Below, piece by piece: positions 11,073-19,963 of a stretch of 64,000 nt of DNA. Position numbers and translations under genes: made by a program. The notes under the pieces were generated by a model. It was not told the origin of the DNA. It made no database searches and was given only the letters and a program-made list of their open reading frames with translations. Each line of letters starts with the position of its first letter. Positions within the stretch are counted from its first letter, which is position 1. This DNA comes from Streptomyces varsoviensis. GTDB lineage: Bacteria; Actinomycetota; Actinomycetes; Streptomycetales; Streptomycetaceae. The stretch covers positions 1 to 64,000 of the forward strand of contig NZ_JOBF01000024.1 in the NCBI RefSeq assembly GCF_000718635.1. The letters are read 5' to 3'.

Positions 11073-12386
11073 ATGGCCGACGCCGCTCGACGGCTCACCG
11101 CGCTCGCGGAGGAGGTGCTGGGCGGCCCGCTCCCGGTCCGTATCCGCGCCTGGGACCACAGCGAGGCCGGCCCGCCAGGCGCCCCCGTGCTCGTGATACG
11201 CCACCGCAGAGCCCTGCGACGACTGCTCTACAAACCGGGCGAACTCGGCCTCGCCCGCGGCTGGGTGGCCGGCGACATCGACGTCGAGGGCGACCTCTAC
11301 GAGGCCCTCGACCTGATGGCCGGCCTCATCTGGGAGCGCGGCACCCCGGCCAAGCGCCAGCCGGTGCTGGCCACCGCCCTCGCCGCCGTGCGCGACCCCC
11401 GGATGCGCGCCGCCGGCCGCGAACTCCTCGCCCTCGCCGGGGCGGGCCTGCCGCCCGCGCCGCCGCGGGAGGAAGCCCCCAAGAGCCACGGACCGCTGCA
11501 CACCCTGCGCCGCGACAAGCAGGCCATCAGCCACCACTACGACGTCGGCAACGACTTCTACGAGCTGGTGCTGGGGCCCTCCATGGTCTACTCCTGCGCC
11601 TACTGGGAGTCCCCGGAGGCCACCCTGGAGCAGGCGCAGCACGACAAGCTCGACCTCGTCTGCCGCAAGCTCGGGCTGGAGCCCGGCCAGCGCCTGCTCG
11701 ACGTCGGCTGCGGCTGGGGCTCGATGGTGCTGCACGCGGCGCGCGAGTACGGCGTGCACGCCGTGGGGATCACGCTCTCCGAGGAGCAGGCGGCGTACGG
11801 GCGCAAGCGCGTCGCCGACGCCGGGCTGAGCGACCGCGTCGAGATCCGGGTGCAGGACTACCGGCAGATCCACGACGGCCCCTACGACGCGATCTCCTCG
11901 ATCGGCATGGCAGAGCACGTCGGGTCGGCGCTCTACGCCGAGTACGCGGCCGACCTCTACACCCTCCTCAAGCCGGGCGGCCGGCTGCTGAACCACCAGA
12001 TCGCCCGCCGTCCGCTGCTCGACGAGGAGCACTACCAGGTCGACGAGTTCATCGACCGCTATGTCTTCCCCGACGGCGAGCTGGCCCCGGTCGGCCGTAC
12101 CGTCGGCCAATTGGAGGAGGCCGGGTTCGAGGTCCGCGACGTGGAGGCGCTGCGCGAGCACTACGCGCTGACGCTGCGCCAGTGGGTCGCCAACCTGGAA
12201 CGCAACTGGAAGGAAGCGGTCCGGCTGACCACGCCCGGCCGGGCCCGCGTCTGGCGGCTCTACATGGCCGCCTCCGCGCTGTCCTTCGAGCGCAACCGCA
12301 TCGGCGTCAACCAGGTGCTCGCGGTCCGCACCCCGGAGAGCGGGGCCTCCGGCGCGCCGCTGCGCATGCGCACGTGGGGCGCCTGA
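11073..12386 (+). CDS. Cyclopropane-fatty-acid-synthase-type SAM methyltransferase
   Basis: A 437-residue enzyme of the CFA synthase family, which transfers a methylene/methyl group from SAM to unsaturated phospholipid acyl chains at the membrane. The N-terminal lipid-binding region (residues 1-125) is followed by the methyltransferase core: HYDVGNDFYELVLGPSMVYSCAYW, the SAM motif LLDVGCGWGSMVLHAA, then AISSIGMAEHVG, and the aromatic C-terminal ERNRIGVNQVL. ATG 11073 has ggagg 8 nt upstream; a GTG at 11064 is less likely. It is convergent with the ABC transporter genes and shares their terminator. Confidence 0.9.
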   Translation: MADAARRLTALAEEVLGGPLPVRIRAWDHSEAGPPGAPVLVIRHRRALRRLLYKPGELGLARGWVAGDIDVEGDLYEALDLMAGLIWERGTPAKRQPVLATALAAVRDPRMRAAGRELLALAGAGLPPAPPREEAPKSHGPLHTLRRDKQAISHHYDVGNDFYELVLGPSMVYSCAYWESPEATLEQAQHDKLDLVCRKLGLEPGQRLLDVGCGWGSMVLHAAREYGVHAVGITLSEEQAAYGRKRVADAGLSDRVEIRVQDYRQIHDGPYDAISSIGMAEHVGSALYAEYAADLYTLLKPGGRLLNHQIARRPLLDEEHYQVDEFIDRYVFPDGELAPVGRTVGQLEEAGFEVRDVEALREHYALTLRQWVANLERNWKEAVRLTTPGRARVWRLYMAASALSFERNRIGVNQVLAVRTPESGASGAPLRMRTWGA

Positions 12387-12402
12387 CCGGGAGCGTGAGC
12401 GG

Positions 12403-12448
12403 AAACGGGTCCGGCCCCGCGGTGGAGACCGCGGGGCCGGACCCGTTT
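12403..12448. terminator. Bidirectional terminator between the CFA synthase and ABC permease genes
   Basis: Perfect 21-bp inverted repeat (12403-12423 and 12428-12448, starting aaacgggtccggccccgcgg) with a 4-nt loop, lying between two convergent genes. Confidence 0.85.
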
Positions 12449-12465
12449 CCTGGCGGGGGCCGGCG

Positions 12466-15015
12466 TCACTCCGCCTTGATCGCCGTCAGCATGTTCAGCC
12501 GGGCGGCCCGGCGAGCGGGCCACAGCGCGGCCAACACGCCGACCAGCGCGGACAGCAGCAGGAAGATGCCCATCCGGCCCCACGGCAGCACCAGCTCGTA
12601 CGTGGCCAGGCTGGTGCCGATCAGCTCGCCGGCCGCCCAGCCGAAGAACACGCCGAGCACGAGGCCGAGCACGCCGCCGAAGACCGAGATGACCAGCGAC
12701 TCCAGCCGCACCATCCGCTTGATGCCCTTGCGGTCCAGGCCGATGGCCCGCAGCATTCCGATCTCCTGGGAGCGCTCGAAGACCGACATGGCCAGGGTGT
12801 TGACGACGCCCAGCACGGCGACGATCACGGCCATGGCGAGCAGCCCGTAGAGCATGTTCAGCATCAGGTTCACCATCTGGGCGATCTCGTTGATGATGTC
12901 CTGCTTGTCGTTGATCTGGATGGCCGGGTTGTCGCCGAGCGACTTGCGCAGCGCTTCCTTGGAGCTCTTGCTCGCGCCGTCCTTGGTCTTGACGAGCACC
13001 TGCCGGTCGGTGGCGTCCTTCTGGTGCGGGTCGAGGGTGGCGTTGTCGACGAGGATGCCGCGCATCAGCTCGTTGCCCTTGTAGATGCCCGCGACCGTCA
13101 TCCGGCTCTTCTTGCCGTCCTCGAACGTCGTGACGTAGGAGGAGCCCGTCCTCAGGCCGTGTTCCTTGGCGGAGTCCTCGTCCATGACGGTGTTGTGGCC
13201 GCCGACGTTCAGGGAGCCGGAGGCGAGGTCGAGCCGGGTGAGGTCGCCGAGGGCCTTGCCGTTGACGCCCGTCAGATAGCCGTCGTCGCCGTTGACGCGA
13301 GCGCCGGAGCTGCGCATCGGACTGGCGGCGGTGACGTTCGGGTCGGCGGCGATGTCCTTGCTGACCTGCGGGGAGAGCGGGCGCTTGCTCGCCATGGTGA
13401 CGACGTAGTCGGCCTTGAGGGAGTCCGTGGCCATCTTGCCGACGGCCGTCTGGACACTGCCGGCGATGACGGTCAGGCCGGTGATCAGGGTCAGGCCGAT
13501 CATCAGCGCGGAGGCCGTCGCGGCGGTGCGGCGCGGGTTGCGGACCGCGTTCTGCCGGGCGAGCTTGCCGGAGATCCCGAAGGCGCGCAGTACGGGCGCG
13601 GCGGCGGCGATCAGCGGCCGGGACAGCAGCGGGGTCAGGACGAACACGCCGATCAGCAGCAGCCCGGCGCCCAGGCCCAGGACGCCCTTGCCGCTGTCGC
13701 CCGCCATGCTGGTGGCCCCCAGCACGGCCGCGATGCCGGCGCCGGAGAAGAGCGCCCCGACGGTGTTGCGGATGACCAGGGAGCGGGTGGTGGCGACCGC
13801 GTGCACGCTGTTCATGGCGGCGATCGGCGGGATCTTCGCGGCGCGGCGGCCGGGCAGCCAGGCGGCGAGCATGGTCACCGCGATGCCGACGACGAGCGAG
13901 ATCACGATGGTGGCGGGCTCGATGACGAGGGGGCCGTCGGGCACGGTGGCGCCGCCGCTGTTCATCAGGGTGCGCAGCAGGGTGCCGATGCCGATGCCCG
14001 CGAGCAGGCCGGTGACGGCGGCGATCGCGCCGACCACGAACGCCTCGATGAGCACGGAGCGGGTCACCTGGCGGCGGCTCGCGCCGACCGCGCGCATCAG
14101 CGCCAGCTCCTTGGTGCGCTGCGAGACCAGCATCGTGAAGGTGTTGGCGATGATGAAGATGCCGACGAAGAGCGCGATGCCCGCGAAGACCAGCAGGCCG
14201 GTCTTCATGCTGCTCATGCCGGCGGCGATCGTCTTGGCCTGGTCGTCGGCGAGCTTCTTGCCGGTGGTGGACTCGGCGGTCTTGGGCAGGATCTTGTCGA
14301 TCGCGCTCTTCAGCGCGGTCTGGGAGGTGCCCGGCGCGGCCTTCACGTCGATCTCGGAGAACTCGCCGGGCTTGCTGTAGAGCTTCTGCGCGGTGCGGGT
14401 GTCGAAGAGCGCGAGGCTGCCGCCCGCGGCGACGTTGCCGTCGTCGGTGGTGAAGACGCCGACGACCTTCTGTCGCAGGACGGGCCCGTCGACGGACATC
14501 CGCACGGTGTCGCCGACCTTGGCGCCCGCCCGCTCGGCGGTCTTGGAGTCGAGGGCGATCTCGTCGGCCTGGTGGGGCGCGCGGCCGTCCTTGAGCGGGT
14601 ACCGGATGTCGGCGCCGTTCTCGCCGGCGTAGTAGTTGCCGCCGGCGGAGGTGAAGCCGTTGCCGATGAGCTCGCCGTCCTTGCCGGCGACGGCGGCGAA
14701 GCCGCTGACGGTGCCGGTGACCTGGTCGACGCCGGGCGTCTTCGCGACCTTCTTCAGCAGGCTCTGGGGCAGCTCGTGCCAGTCGCTGGGCCCGTCGCCG
14801 TCCTTGTTGTGGTTGTTGGCGGAGGAGTCCGACGGGGTGATGGCGATGTCGGTGTTGGTGAAGCCCTTCTCCGAGCTCTTCTGGAGAGCGCTGCTGATGG
14901 TGGAGGTGAAGACCAGGGTGCCGGAGACGAAGGCGACGCCGAGCATGACGGCGAGCACGGTCATCAGCAGCCTGGCCTTGTGCGCGAGCACATTGCGCAA
15001 GGCGGTACGGAACAT
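12466..15015 (-). CDS. ABC transporter permease, FtsX/MacB-like
   Basis: An 849-residue membrane protein with two FtsX-like modules. An N-terminal transmembrane helix (LLMTVLAVMLGVAFVSG) is followed by an extracytoplasmic domain, then three helices with the conserved RTKELALMRAVGASRRQV loop near residue 300. A second periplasmic-type domain and a final FtsX unit carry SQEIGMLRAIGLDRKGIKRM near residue 755. This is the architecture of MacB-like exporters of peptides, lipoproteins or drugs. It is preceded by its ATPase gene on the same strand (151-bp gap containing small repeats). The equivalent pair is known near bldA in Streptomyces; the substrate is unknown. Confidence 0.9.
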   Translation of the reverse strand: MFRTALRNVLAHKARLLMTVLAVMLGVAFVSGTLVFTSTISSALQKSSEKGFTNTDIAITPSDSSANNHNKDGDGPSDWHELPQSLLKKVAKTPGVDQVTGTVSGFAAVAGKDGELIGNGFTSAGGNYYAGENGADIRYPLKDGRAPHQADEIALDSKTAERAGAKVGDTVRMSVDGPVLRQKVVGVFTTDDGNVAAGGSLALFDTRTAQKLYSKPGEFSEIDVKAAPGTSQTALKSAIDKILPKTAESTTGKKLADDQAKTIAAGMSSMKTGLLVFAGIALFVGIFIIANTFTMLVSQRTKELALMRAVGASRRQVTRSVLIEAFVVGAIAAVTGLLAGIGIGTLLRTLMNSGGATVPDGPLVIEPATIVISLVVGIAVTMLAAWLPGRRAAKIPPIAAMNSVHAVATTRSLVIRNTVGALFSGAGIAAVLGATSMAGDSGKGVLGLGAGLLLIGVFVLTPLLSRPLIAAAAPVLRAFGISGKLARQNAVRNPRRTAATASALMIGLTLITGLTVIAGSVQTAVGKMATDSLKADYVVTMASKRPLSPQVSKDIAADPNVTAASPMRSSGARVNGDDGYLTGVNGKALGDLTRLDLASGSLNVGGHNTVMDEDSAKEHGLRTGSSYVTTFEDGKKSRMTVAGIYKGNELMRGILVDNATLDPHQKDATDRQVLVKTKDGASKSSKEALRKSLGDNPAIQINDKQDIINEIAQMVNLMLNMLYGLLAMAVIVAVLGVVNTLAMSVFERSQEIGMLRAIGLDRKGIKRMVRLESLVISVFGGVLGLVLGVFFGWAAGELIGTSLATYELVLPWGRMGIFLLLSALVGVLAALWPARRAARLNMLTAIKAE

Positions 15016-15166
15016 GGGTCAGTCCTGAGGGGAGGCTCCGCGTCCCCGGGCGGCCGGGCGCGGGGGCCGGGGCATGGGGCGGCGGGAATTCTGGGCGGGG
15101 CGGCGGGAAGTCCGGGTGGAGCGGCGGGAAGTCTGGGGGTGGGACGGCGGCTCGGCCGGGGCCGGC

Positions 15167-15949
15167 TCAGCTCGTGCGGCCCCGGGCGTCGAAGCGCTTC
15201 ATCCGGTCGAGCACGGCGTCGGCGGTGGGCTCGCGCAGCTCGTCGACGAGCCGCCCGTCGGCGAGGAAGACGACGCGGTCGGCGTAGCCGGCGGCGACCG
15301 GGTCGTGGGTGACCATGACGACGGTCTGGCCGAGCTCGCGCACGGAGTTCCGCAGGAAGCCGAGGACCTCGGCGCCGGAGCGCGAGTCGAGGTTTCCGGT
15401 CGGCTCGTCGGCGAACATGATCTCGGGGCGGCCGGCGAGGGCGCGGGCGACGGCGACGCGCTGCTGCTGGCCGCCGGAGAGCTGGTTGGGCCGGTGCTTG
15501 AGCCGCCCGGAGAGGCCGACGGTGTCGACGACCATGTCCAGCCACTTCTTGTCGGGCTTGCGGCCGGCGATGTCCATGGGGAGCGTGATGTTCTCCAGGG
15601 CGTTGAGCGTGGGCAGCAGGTTGAACGCCTGGAAGATGAAGCCGATCTTGTCGCGTCGCAACTGGGTGAGCTTCTTGTCGCTGAGGGCGGTCAGCTCCGT
15701 GTCGCCTATCCGGGCCGAACCGCCGGAGACCGAGTCGAGGCCGGCCATGCAGTGCATCAGCGTCGACTTGCCGGAGCCGGAGGGCCCCATGATCGCGGTG
15801 AACTCCGCCTGGTGGAAGTCGAGGGAGACGGCGTCCAACGCGACCACCTGGGTCTCACCCTGTCCGTAGACCTTGGTGAGATCCGTGGCGCGGGCGGCCA
15901 CCGCGGTGGCGCGGGCGGCGGTCTGGGCGCCGAATGGGGTGGTGGTCAC
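15167..15949 (-). CDS. ABC transporter ATP-binding protein, MacB/LolD-like
   Basis: A 260-residue ATPase with Walker A GPSGSGKST, signature LSGGQQQRVAVARAL, Walker B IMFADEPTGNLD, and the H-loop MVTHD. The LolD/MacB-type insert VSLDFHQAEFTAIMG is present. It powers the permease encoded just downstream. GTG 15949 has agga 9-12 nt upstream. The N-terminal 20 residues are Ala/Thr-rich and variable. Confidence 0.93.
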   Translation of the reverse strand: MTTTPFGAQTAARATAVAARATDLTKVYGQGETQVVALDAVSLDFHQAEFTAIMGPSGSGKSTLMHCMAGLDSVSGGSARIGDTELTALSDKKLTQLRRDKIGFIFQAFNLLPTLNALENITLPMDIAGRKPDKKWLDMVVDTVGLSGRLKHRPNQLSGGQQQRVAVARALAGRPEIMFADEPTGNLDSRSGAEVLGFLRNSVRELGQTVVMVTHDPVAAGYADRVVFLADGRLVDELREPTADAVLDRMKRFDARGRTS

Positions 15950-16371
15950 GGCGGGGAACTCCTGTCGGAACGAGCTTTTCGGGGACTGACACCATCGTCC
16001 GTGCCGAAAGCCGCCCGGGGATCAGACCCTGCTCCGGTTCCCTGGGAGACCAGGGAGGTACCGCGGAGGGGGCGGGTCATCCTTTGGTAGGAGCATGACC
16101 CTGACACCCCGGGGCCGCGGCGGGGTCGGGCAGGGCGGCGAGATTGCGACAATTCCGTCTCCGGGCCCTGACGGGAGGGTGACCGGTCGGGAACAGCCCG
16201 TGGCATGTGCCGTTGGCGTCGGCCGGGTGCTGATGCTCCCTCAGTTGCCAATAAAATAAGACAACCTCGGGCCAACGTTCCGCTGTTCGGGGAGCCGCGC
16301 GGGGCTAGGCTCGTAATGCTCTCCAAGGGGAGGGCCGTGCGCCTCCCTGTACGCGCGGACCGAGAGCCCCT
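15950..16371. other. Divergent promoter region between the ABC operon and bldA
   Basis: No gene seen. For bldA, a plausible -10 is TAGGCT at 16307-16312. A low-GC patch (ttgccaataaaataag, about 16245-16260) lies between the two transcription units. Confidence 0.45.
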
Positions 16372-16453
16372 GCCCGGATGGTGGAATGCAGACACGGCGA
16401 GCTTAAACCTCGCTGGCCCTCGGGTCGTGCCGGTTCAAGTCCGGCTCCGGGCA
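16372..16453 (+). tRNA. bldA: tRNA-Leu (anticodon UAA), bldA
   Basis: An 82-nt class II tRNA without encoded CCA. The acceptor arms are gcccgga (16372-16378) and tccgggc (16446-16452). The anticodon stem gcgag/ctcgc encloses the loop CTTAAAC, so the anticodon is UAA and it reads UUA. A long variable arm and the T-arm GGTTCAAGTCC are present. This is the sequence type of Streptomyces bldA, the only tRNA decoding the rare UUA codon and required for timely morphological development and many antibiotic pathways. Its position beside an FtsX-type ABC transporter agrees with other Streptomyces genomes. Confidence 0.96.
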
Positions 16454-16752
16454 CAACTCAATAGCAATTCTTTCCGAAAATGTCGCCGAGCGCCAATTCA
16501 TGTGCGATTTGTTGCCTTCGGGGCAAGGGGGAGCCGTGTGCCGGTGCGGCGGCGCGCGGAGTTCAAGGCTTCACGGGACAAGGGCGGTCCCGGGGCCCGC
16601 CGCCTATACTTCCCGATCGAACTGACGGTTGATCACCGGTGCGTACTCGCACGCACGGAAGCGACCGGAGCGCGGGTACGGCCGCGTCCCTGACTACCCG
16701 TCGGCGACCGGCCGGCGAAGGGGAAAACGAAGGGGAAGGGGCTGGGCGCGAG

Positions 16753-17115
16753 ATGACCGAGGACGACGCGGAGGACCGGCTGCGCGCGCTCTGCCTGAGC
16801 CTGCCCGAGGTGGTCGAGGGGACCAACCACCACGGCGAGCCGGCGTGGCGGATCCGGCGGCGGACGCTGGTCCAGATCTCGGAACGGCACCCGGCCGGGC
16901 GCCGGAGCTTCTGGGTCCCGGCCCCCGCGGGAGCCAAGGAGGCGATGACCGCCGCCGAACCCGACCGGTTCTTCGCACCGCCCTACGGCGGCCGCGACTG
17001 GGTGGGCGTCTACCTCGACGTACCGGTCGACTGGGCGGAGGTGCGCGAACTCGTCGTCGACGGATACCGGCTCATCGCGCCCCGGAAACTGGTCGCCGAG
17101 CTGGAAGAGGAGTGA
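16753..17115 (+). CDS. MmcQ/YjbR-family protein
   Basis: A 120-residue MmcQ/YjbR (CyaY-like fold) protein: an N-terminal helix (EDRLRALCLSLPEVVEG), then beta strands with EPAWRIRRRTLVQI, and the family ending DVPVDWAEVRELVVDGYRLIAPRKLV. The family has a double-wing DNA-binding-like fold, but its role is not established. ATG 16753 begins the conserved helix; the upstream in-frame ORF from 16639 is leader. It is probably the last core-genome gene before the biosynthetic cluster, and it is convergent with the methyltransferase gene 30 bp away. Confidence 0.8.
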   Translation: MTEDDAEDRLRALCLSLPEVVEGTNHHGEPAWRIRRRTLVQISERHPAGRRSFWVPAPAGAKEAMTAAEPDRFFAPPYGGRDWVGVYLDVPVDWAEVRELVVDGYRLIAPRKLVAELEEE

Positions 17116-17145
17116 CGCCCGCCGCCGGCGGCCGCCCGGCGGTCC

Positions 17146-17787
17146 TCAGACGCGGCGGATCAGCGTGACCCCGTCCCGCACGGTGAGCATCACGGACTCG
17201 CACCGGGGATCGGCCGCGACGGCCTCGTTGAACCGCCGCAGCGCCTGGACGTCGGGGTCGGTGCTGTCCGCGTCGATGATCTCCCCGCGCCACAGCGTGT
17301 TGTCGCAGACGATGAGCGCACGCGGGGCGAGCTTGGGCAGCGTCGCGGAGTAGTAGTTGTGGTAGTTCGGCTTGTCCGCGTCGATGAAGACCAGGTCCAG
17401 GGGCTCCTCGATCGCGGCGATCGTGTCGAGCGCGGGCCCGACCCGCACGCTGATGACATCCGCGTAGCCGGCCTCCGCGATGTGCTTACGGGCCACCTCC
17501 GCCCGCTCCGGATCGATCTCGCAACTGATCACCCGGGCGCCCTCGGGCAGGGCGACCGCCATCGACAGCGCCGAATAGCCGGTGAAGGTGCCGATGTCGA
17601 GGATCAGCTTCGGCTGGAGCGAGTGGATGATCATCCGCAGCAGCCCTCCCACGAGCTGCCCGCTGACCAAGTGGCCCATGCCCAGGTCGTTCCCGGCGAC
17701 GCCGGCCAACTGGGCCGGGTCCGGGGCCGAGTGGGCCTCCGCGTACGCGTCGATGCCGGGCAGGGTGATGGGCGGCAGCGTGAACAT
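17146..17787 (-). CDS. SAM-dependent O-methyltransferase, CCoAOMT family
   Basis: A 213-residue class I methyltransferase of the cation-dependent caffeoyl-CoA/catechol O-methyltransferase family. The SAM motif LILDIGTFTGYSALSMA is near residue 60, the acidic residue after strand 2 lies in CEIDPERAEVA, and the metal ligands are in LVFIDADKPNYHNYY and ALIVCDNTLWRG. It would methylate a catechol-type hydroxyl. ATG 17787 (MFTLPP) follows ggaggaa; a longer ORF begins at 17835 but lacks a ribosome-binding site. It is the left-most likely cluster gene; whether it belongs to the pathway is uncertain. Confidence 0.88.
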   Translation of the reverse strand: MFTLPPITLPGIDAYAEAHSAPDPAQLAGVAGNDLGMGHLVSGQLVGGLLRMIIHSLQPKLILDIGTFTGYSALSMAVALPEGARVISCEIDPERAEVARKHIAEAGYADVISVRVGPALDTIAAIEEPLDLVFIDADKPNYHNYYSATLPKLAPRALIVCDNTLWRGEIIDADSTDPDVQALRRFNEAVAADPRCESVMLTVRDGVTLIRRV

Positions 17788-17908
17788 GTCTTCCTCCTGA
17801 GGGGTGGTGGACGTCGTTCCTGAGGGCGTTTCCAAGGCCGTTCCGGGGGCGGCGCCGGGCCGCCGCTGGGGCGTTCCCGAGGGGGCGGTCCCCAGCCCGT
17901 ACGCGATG

Positions 17909-19105
17909 TCAGGCCGGGTCGTACGCGCTCTGCCAGCCGTGCGTGTTCGCGTGCAGCCAGGACTCGAAGTCCGCGGGCGTCAGCGTGGACCAGTCCGGGG
18001 AGTCCTCGACGCGCATCCTCCCGAGGTGCTTGCCGAGCGCGGTGAGGGCGTTTCCGGCGTCGCGCCGCGCGGCGTCGAAGGCGGCCAGCGCCTCCGCCCA
18101 CGTCTCGTGCTCCTGGCAGGCGCGTTCGAGGGCGCGGGCGTCCTGGATGGCCTTCACCGCGCCGGCGCCGGTGTGCGGGCGGGCGATCGCCCCGGCGTCC
18201 CCGGCCAGCAGCAGGGCGCCCTTGGCGTAGCGGGAGACCGTGGTGTCGTACATCGGATTGATGGACAGTTCGCGCCGCTCGGTGCGCCGCACCGCGTCGG
18301 CCCACGTGGGAGGCAGTTCGCGGGCGACCAGCGCGTCGAGGTAGGCGGCGGCGGTCTCGGTGACCCGCCCGCGGGGGACCGGGGCGGCGCCGTCCGGGTA
18401 GAGGTCGTACGGCACGCTGCCGTACAGCGCCCAGTTCTGCCGGAAGCCGCCGGCGGCGTCGGGGATGCGGTAGAAGACGGCGTGGCCGCCGCGGAAGCCG
18501 ACCGCGGCGAAGTCGTCGAGCAGCGGGGACCGCGCGCCGTCCGCGCCCCGCTCGGCGGGGTAGTCGCCGCGCCACAGGCCGTACCCGGCGTACCGCACCT
18601 CGGCCTCCGGCGCGACGACGGGCCGCACCGCGGAGCGGTAGCCGTCGGCGCCGACGACGGCGGCGTACGTGCCGGCGGGACGGCCGTCGACCCAGAGCCC
18701 GACGCCGTCCTCCCGCTGCCGGACGTCGGTGACCGTCGCGCCCTCGTGGTAGTCGCGGTCCGGCACCTGGTCGCGCAGCCCGCGCCAGACCAGCGCCCAG
18801 CTCGCCATGATCGACGGGTACGGCTGGCGGCCGACCACCCGGCCGTCGGTCGACCGCTCCGCGCGGGTGAGCCAGATCAGCTCGGGGCGGCGCAGCACGC
18901 GCATGCCGGGGTCGAGGTATCCGGCGTCGACCAGTTCGTCGTGGAGCGAGGCCGGGAGCGTGATCCCGGCGCCGCGGTCGCGCAGGCCGCCCCGGCTGCG
19001 CTCGAACACGGTCACCTCGCAGCCGGCCCGCGCCAGGGCGACGGCCGCGGCGCAGCCGGCGATACTGCCGCCCACGACGGCGACCCGACTTCGGCGTATG
19101 AGCAT
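17909..19105 (-). CDS. FAD-dependent aromatic hydroxylase (DHPH-like)
   Basis: A 398-residue class A flavoprotein monooxygenase. The N-terminal dinucleotide motif is VAVVGGSIAGCAAAVAL. The DG motif VVGADGYRSAVRP lies near residue 155, and the second FAD motif is LLLAGDAGAIARPHTGAGAVKA near residue 300. The variant GDAGAIARPH instead of GDAAHPMxP is typical of the 2,6-dihydroxypyridine-3-hydroxylase branch. It would hydroxylate an electron-rich ring using NAD(P)H. ATG 19105 has gagaggaagg upstream. Same strand as the O-methyltransferase gene downstream (121-bp gap). Confidence 0.87.
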   Translation of the reverse strand: MLIRRSRVAVVGGSIAGCAAAVALARAGCEVTVFERSRGGLRDRGAGITLPASLHDELVDAGYLDPGMRVLRRPELIWLTRAERSTDGRVVGRQPYPSIMASWALVWRGLRDQVPDRDYHEGATVTDVRQREDGVGLWVDGRPAGTYAAVVGADGYRSAVRPVVAPEAEVRYAGYGLWRGDYPAERGADGARSPLLDDFAAVGFRGGHAVFYRIPDAAGGFRQNWALYGSVPYDLYPDGAAPVPRGRVTETAAAYLDALVARELPPTWADAVRRTERRELSINPMYDTTVSRYAKGALLLAGDAGAIARPHTGAGAVKAIQDARALERACQEHETWAEALAAFDAARRDAGNALTALGKHLGRMRVEDSPDWSTLTPADFESWLHANTHGWQSAYDPA

Positions 19106-19133
19106 GCTGGCCTTCCTCTCGATGGAACGGGCT

Positions 19134-19290
19134 GAGCGGGCTGTACGAGCTGAGCGAGCTGTACGGGTGGAACGAGCTGTACGGACTGGGCGCGCTGTAC
19201 GGGCTGTACGGGCTCAGCCGGGCGGAGCGGGCCGGCCCGGCGTCACGGGCGGGCCCGGCGTCACGGGCGGGCCCGGCGTCACGGGCCGGC
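19134..19290 (+). repeat. Tandem repeats upstream of the FAD hydroxylase gene
   Basis: Irregular copies of gagctgtacgg/gggctgtacg (19134-19215) are followed by three copies of an 18-bp unit cgtcacgggcgggcccgg (about 19233-19290). The last copy runs into the 3' end of the ArsR-rhodanese gene. Confidence 0.6.
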
Positions 19291-19956
19291 CTCGGTGTGC
19301 ACGGGGTGTCCGGTGCGGTGCCAGCGGGTGAAGCCGCCGACGAGGTGGCGCGCGCGCCGGTGGTGCGCGCGGAGCAGGCGGACGCATTCGGCGGAGGTCA
19401 CGCAGAACGGCCCGTGGCAGTAGGCGATGATCTCGGCGTCGTCCGGGAGTTCGTCGAGCCGGCCCAGCAGTTCCCTGGACGGGAGGGAGAAGGCGCCGGG
19501 CACGTGCCCCATCGCGTAGTCGTCGCTCGGGCGCACGTCGATGACCAGCGCCCCGTCGCCGACCCGGGTGGTCAGCTCGTCCGCCGTCACCGGCTCCAGC
19601 GCGCTGAGGTCGCCGAGCTGGACGTCGATGACGTTGCGGAGGTCGGCCAGCCGCCGCTCGGCGAACGCCTGGAACACGCCCAGGAACTCCGCCACTTCGT
19701 CGTCGGCCAGGCGGTAGAGCACGCTGGTGCCCTCCTTCCGGCTGCTGACCAGGTGGACCGAGCGGAGCTGCTGCAACTGGGCCGAGGTGTTCTTGAACGG
19801 GATGCCGGATTCCTGGGAGAGCTGCTCGACGGTGCGTTCGCGCCCGTCGAGCAGGTCGAGCAGGCGCAGCCGGAGCGGGTTGGCCAGCACCTTGCCGGCC
19901 CGTGCCAGCTCCGCGTAGATGGGGGCGCTCAGTTGCGGCGCGTTGAGTTCGGACAT
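19279..19956 (-). CDS. ArsR-type HTH regulator fused to a rhodanese domain
   Basis: A 225-residue two-domain protein. Residues 10-100 form an ArsR winged helix-turn-helix (LANPLRLRLLDLLDGRERTVEQLSQESG). Residues 120-220 form a rhodanese domain with active-site loop CHGPFC, in which the first Cys is the expected persulfide carrier. This fusion class is thought to sense sulfur or thiol chemistry and repress a neighbouring transporter. The stop of the upstream MFS gene lies only 7 bp away, so the two form an operon. Classical ArsR metal-binding cysteines are absent from the HTH domain. Confidence 0.88.
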   Translation of the reverse strand: MSELNAPQLSAPIYAELARAGKVLANPLRLRLLDLLDGRERTVEQLSQESGIPFKNTSAQLQQLRSVHLVSSRKEGTSVLYRLADDEVAEFLGVFQAFAERRLADLRNVIDVQLGDLSALEPVTADELTTRVGDGALVIDVRPSDDYAMGHVPGAFSLPSRELLGRLDELPDDAEIIAYCHGPFCVTSAECVRLLRAHHRRARHLVGGFTRWHRTGHPVHTEAGP

Positions 19957-19963
19957 GATCGGC

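Noticed and set aside
13024..15312. 762-residue plus-strand ORF opposite the ABC permease
   Set aside because: It is the antisense shadow of a clear FtsX-type permease; its composition (Gly/Asp/Arg/Val-rich, no domains) is typical of antisense frames in GC-rich DNA.
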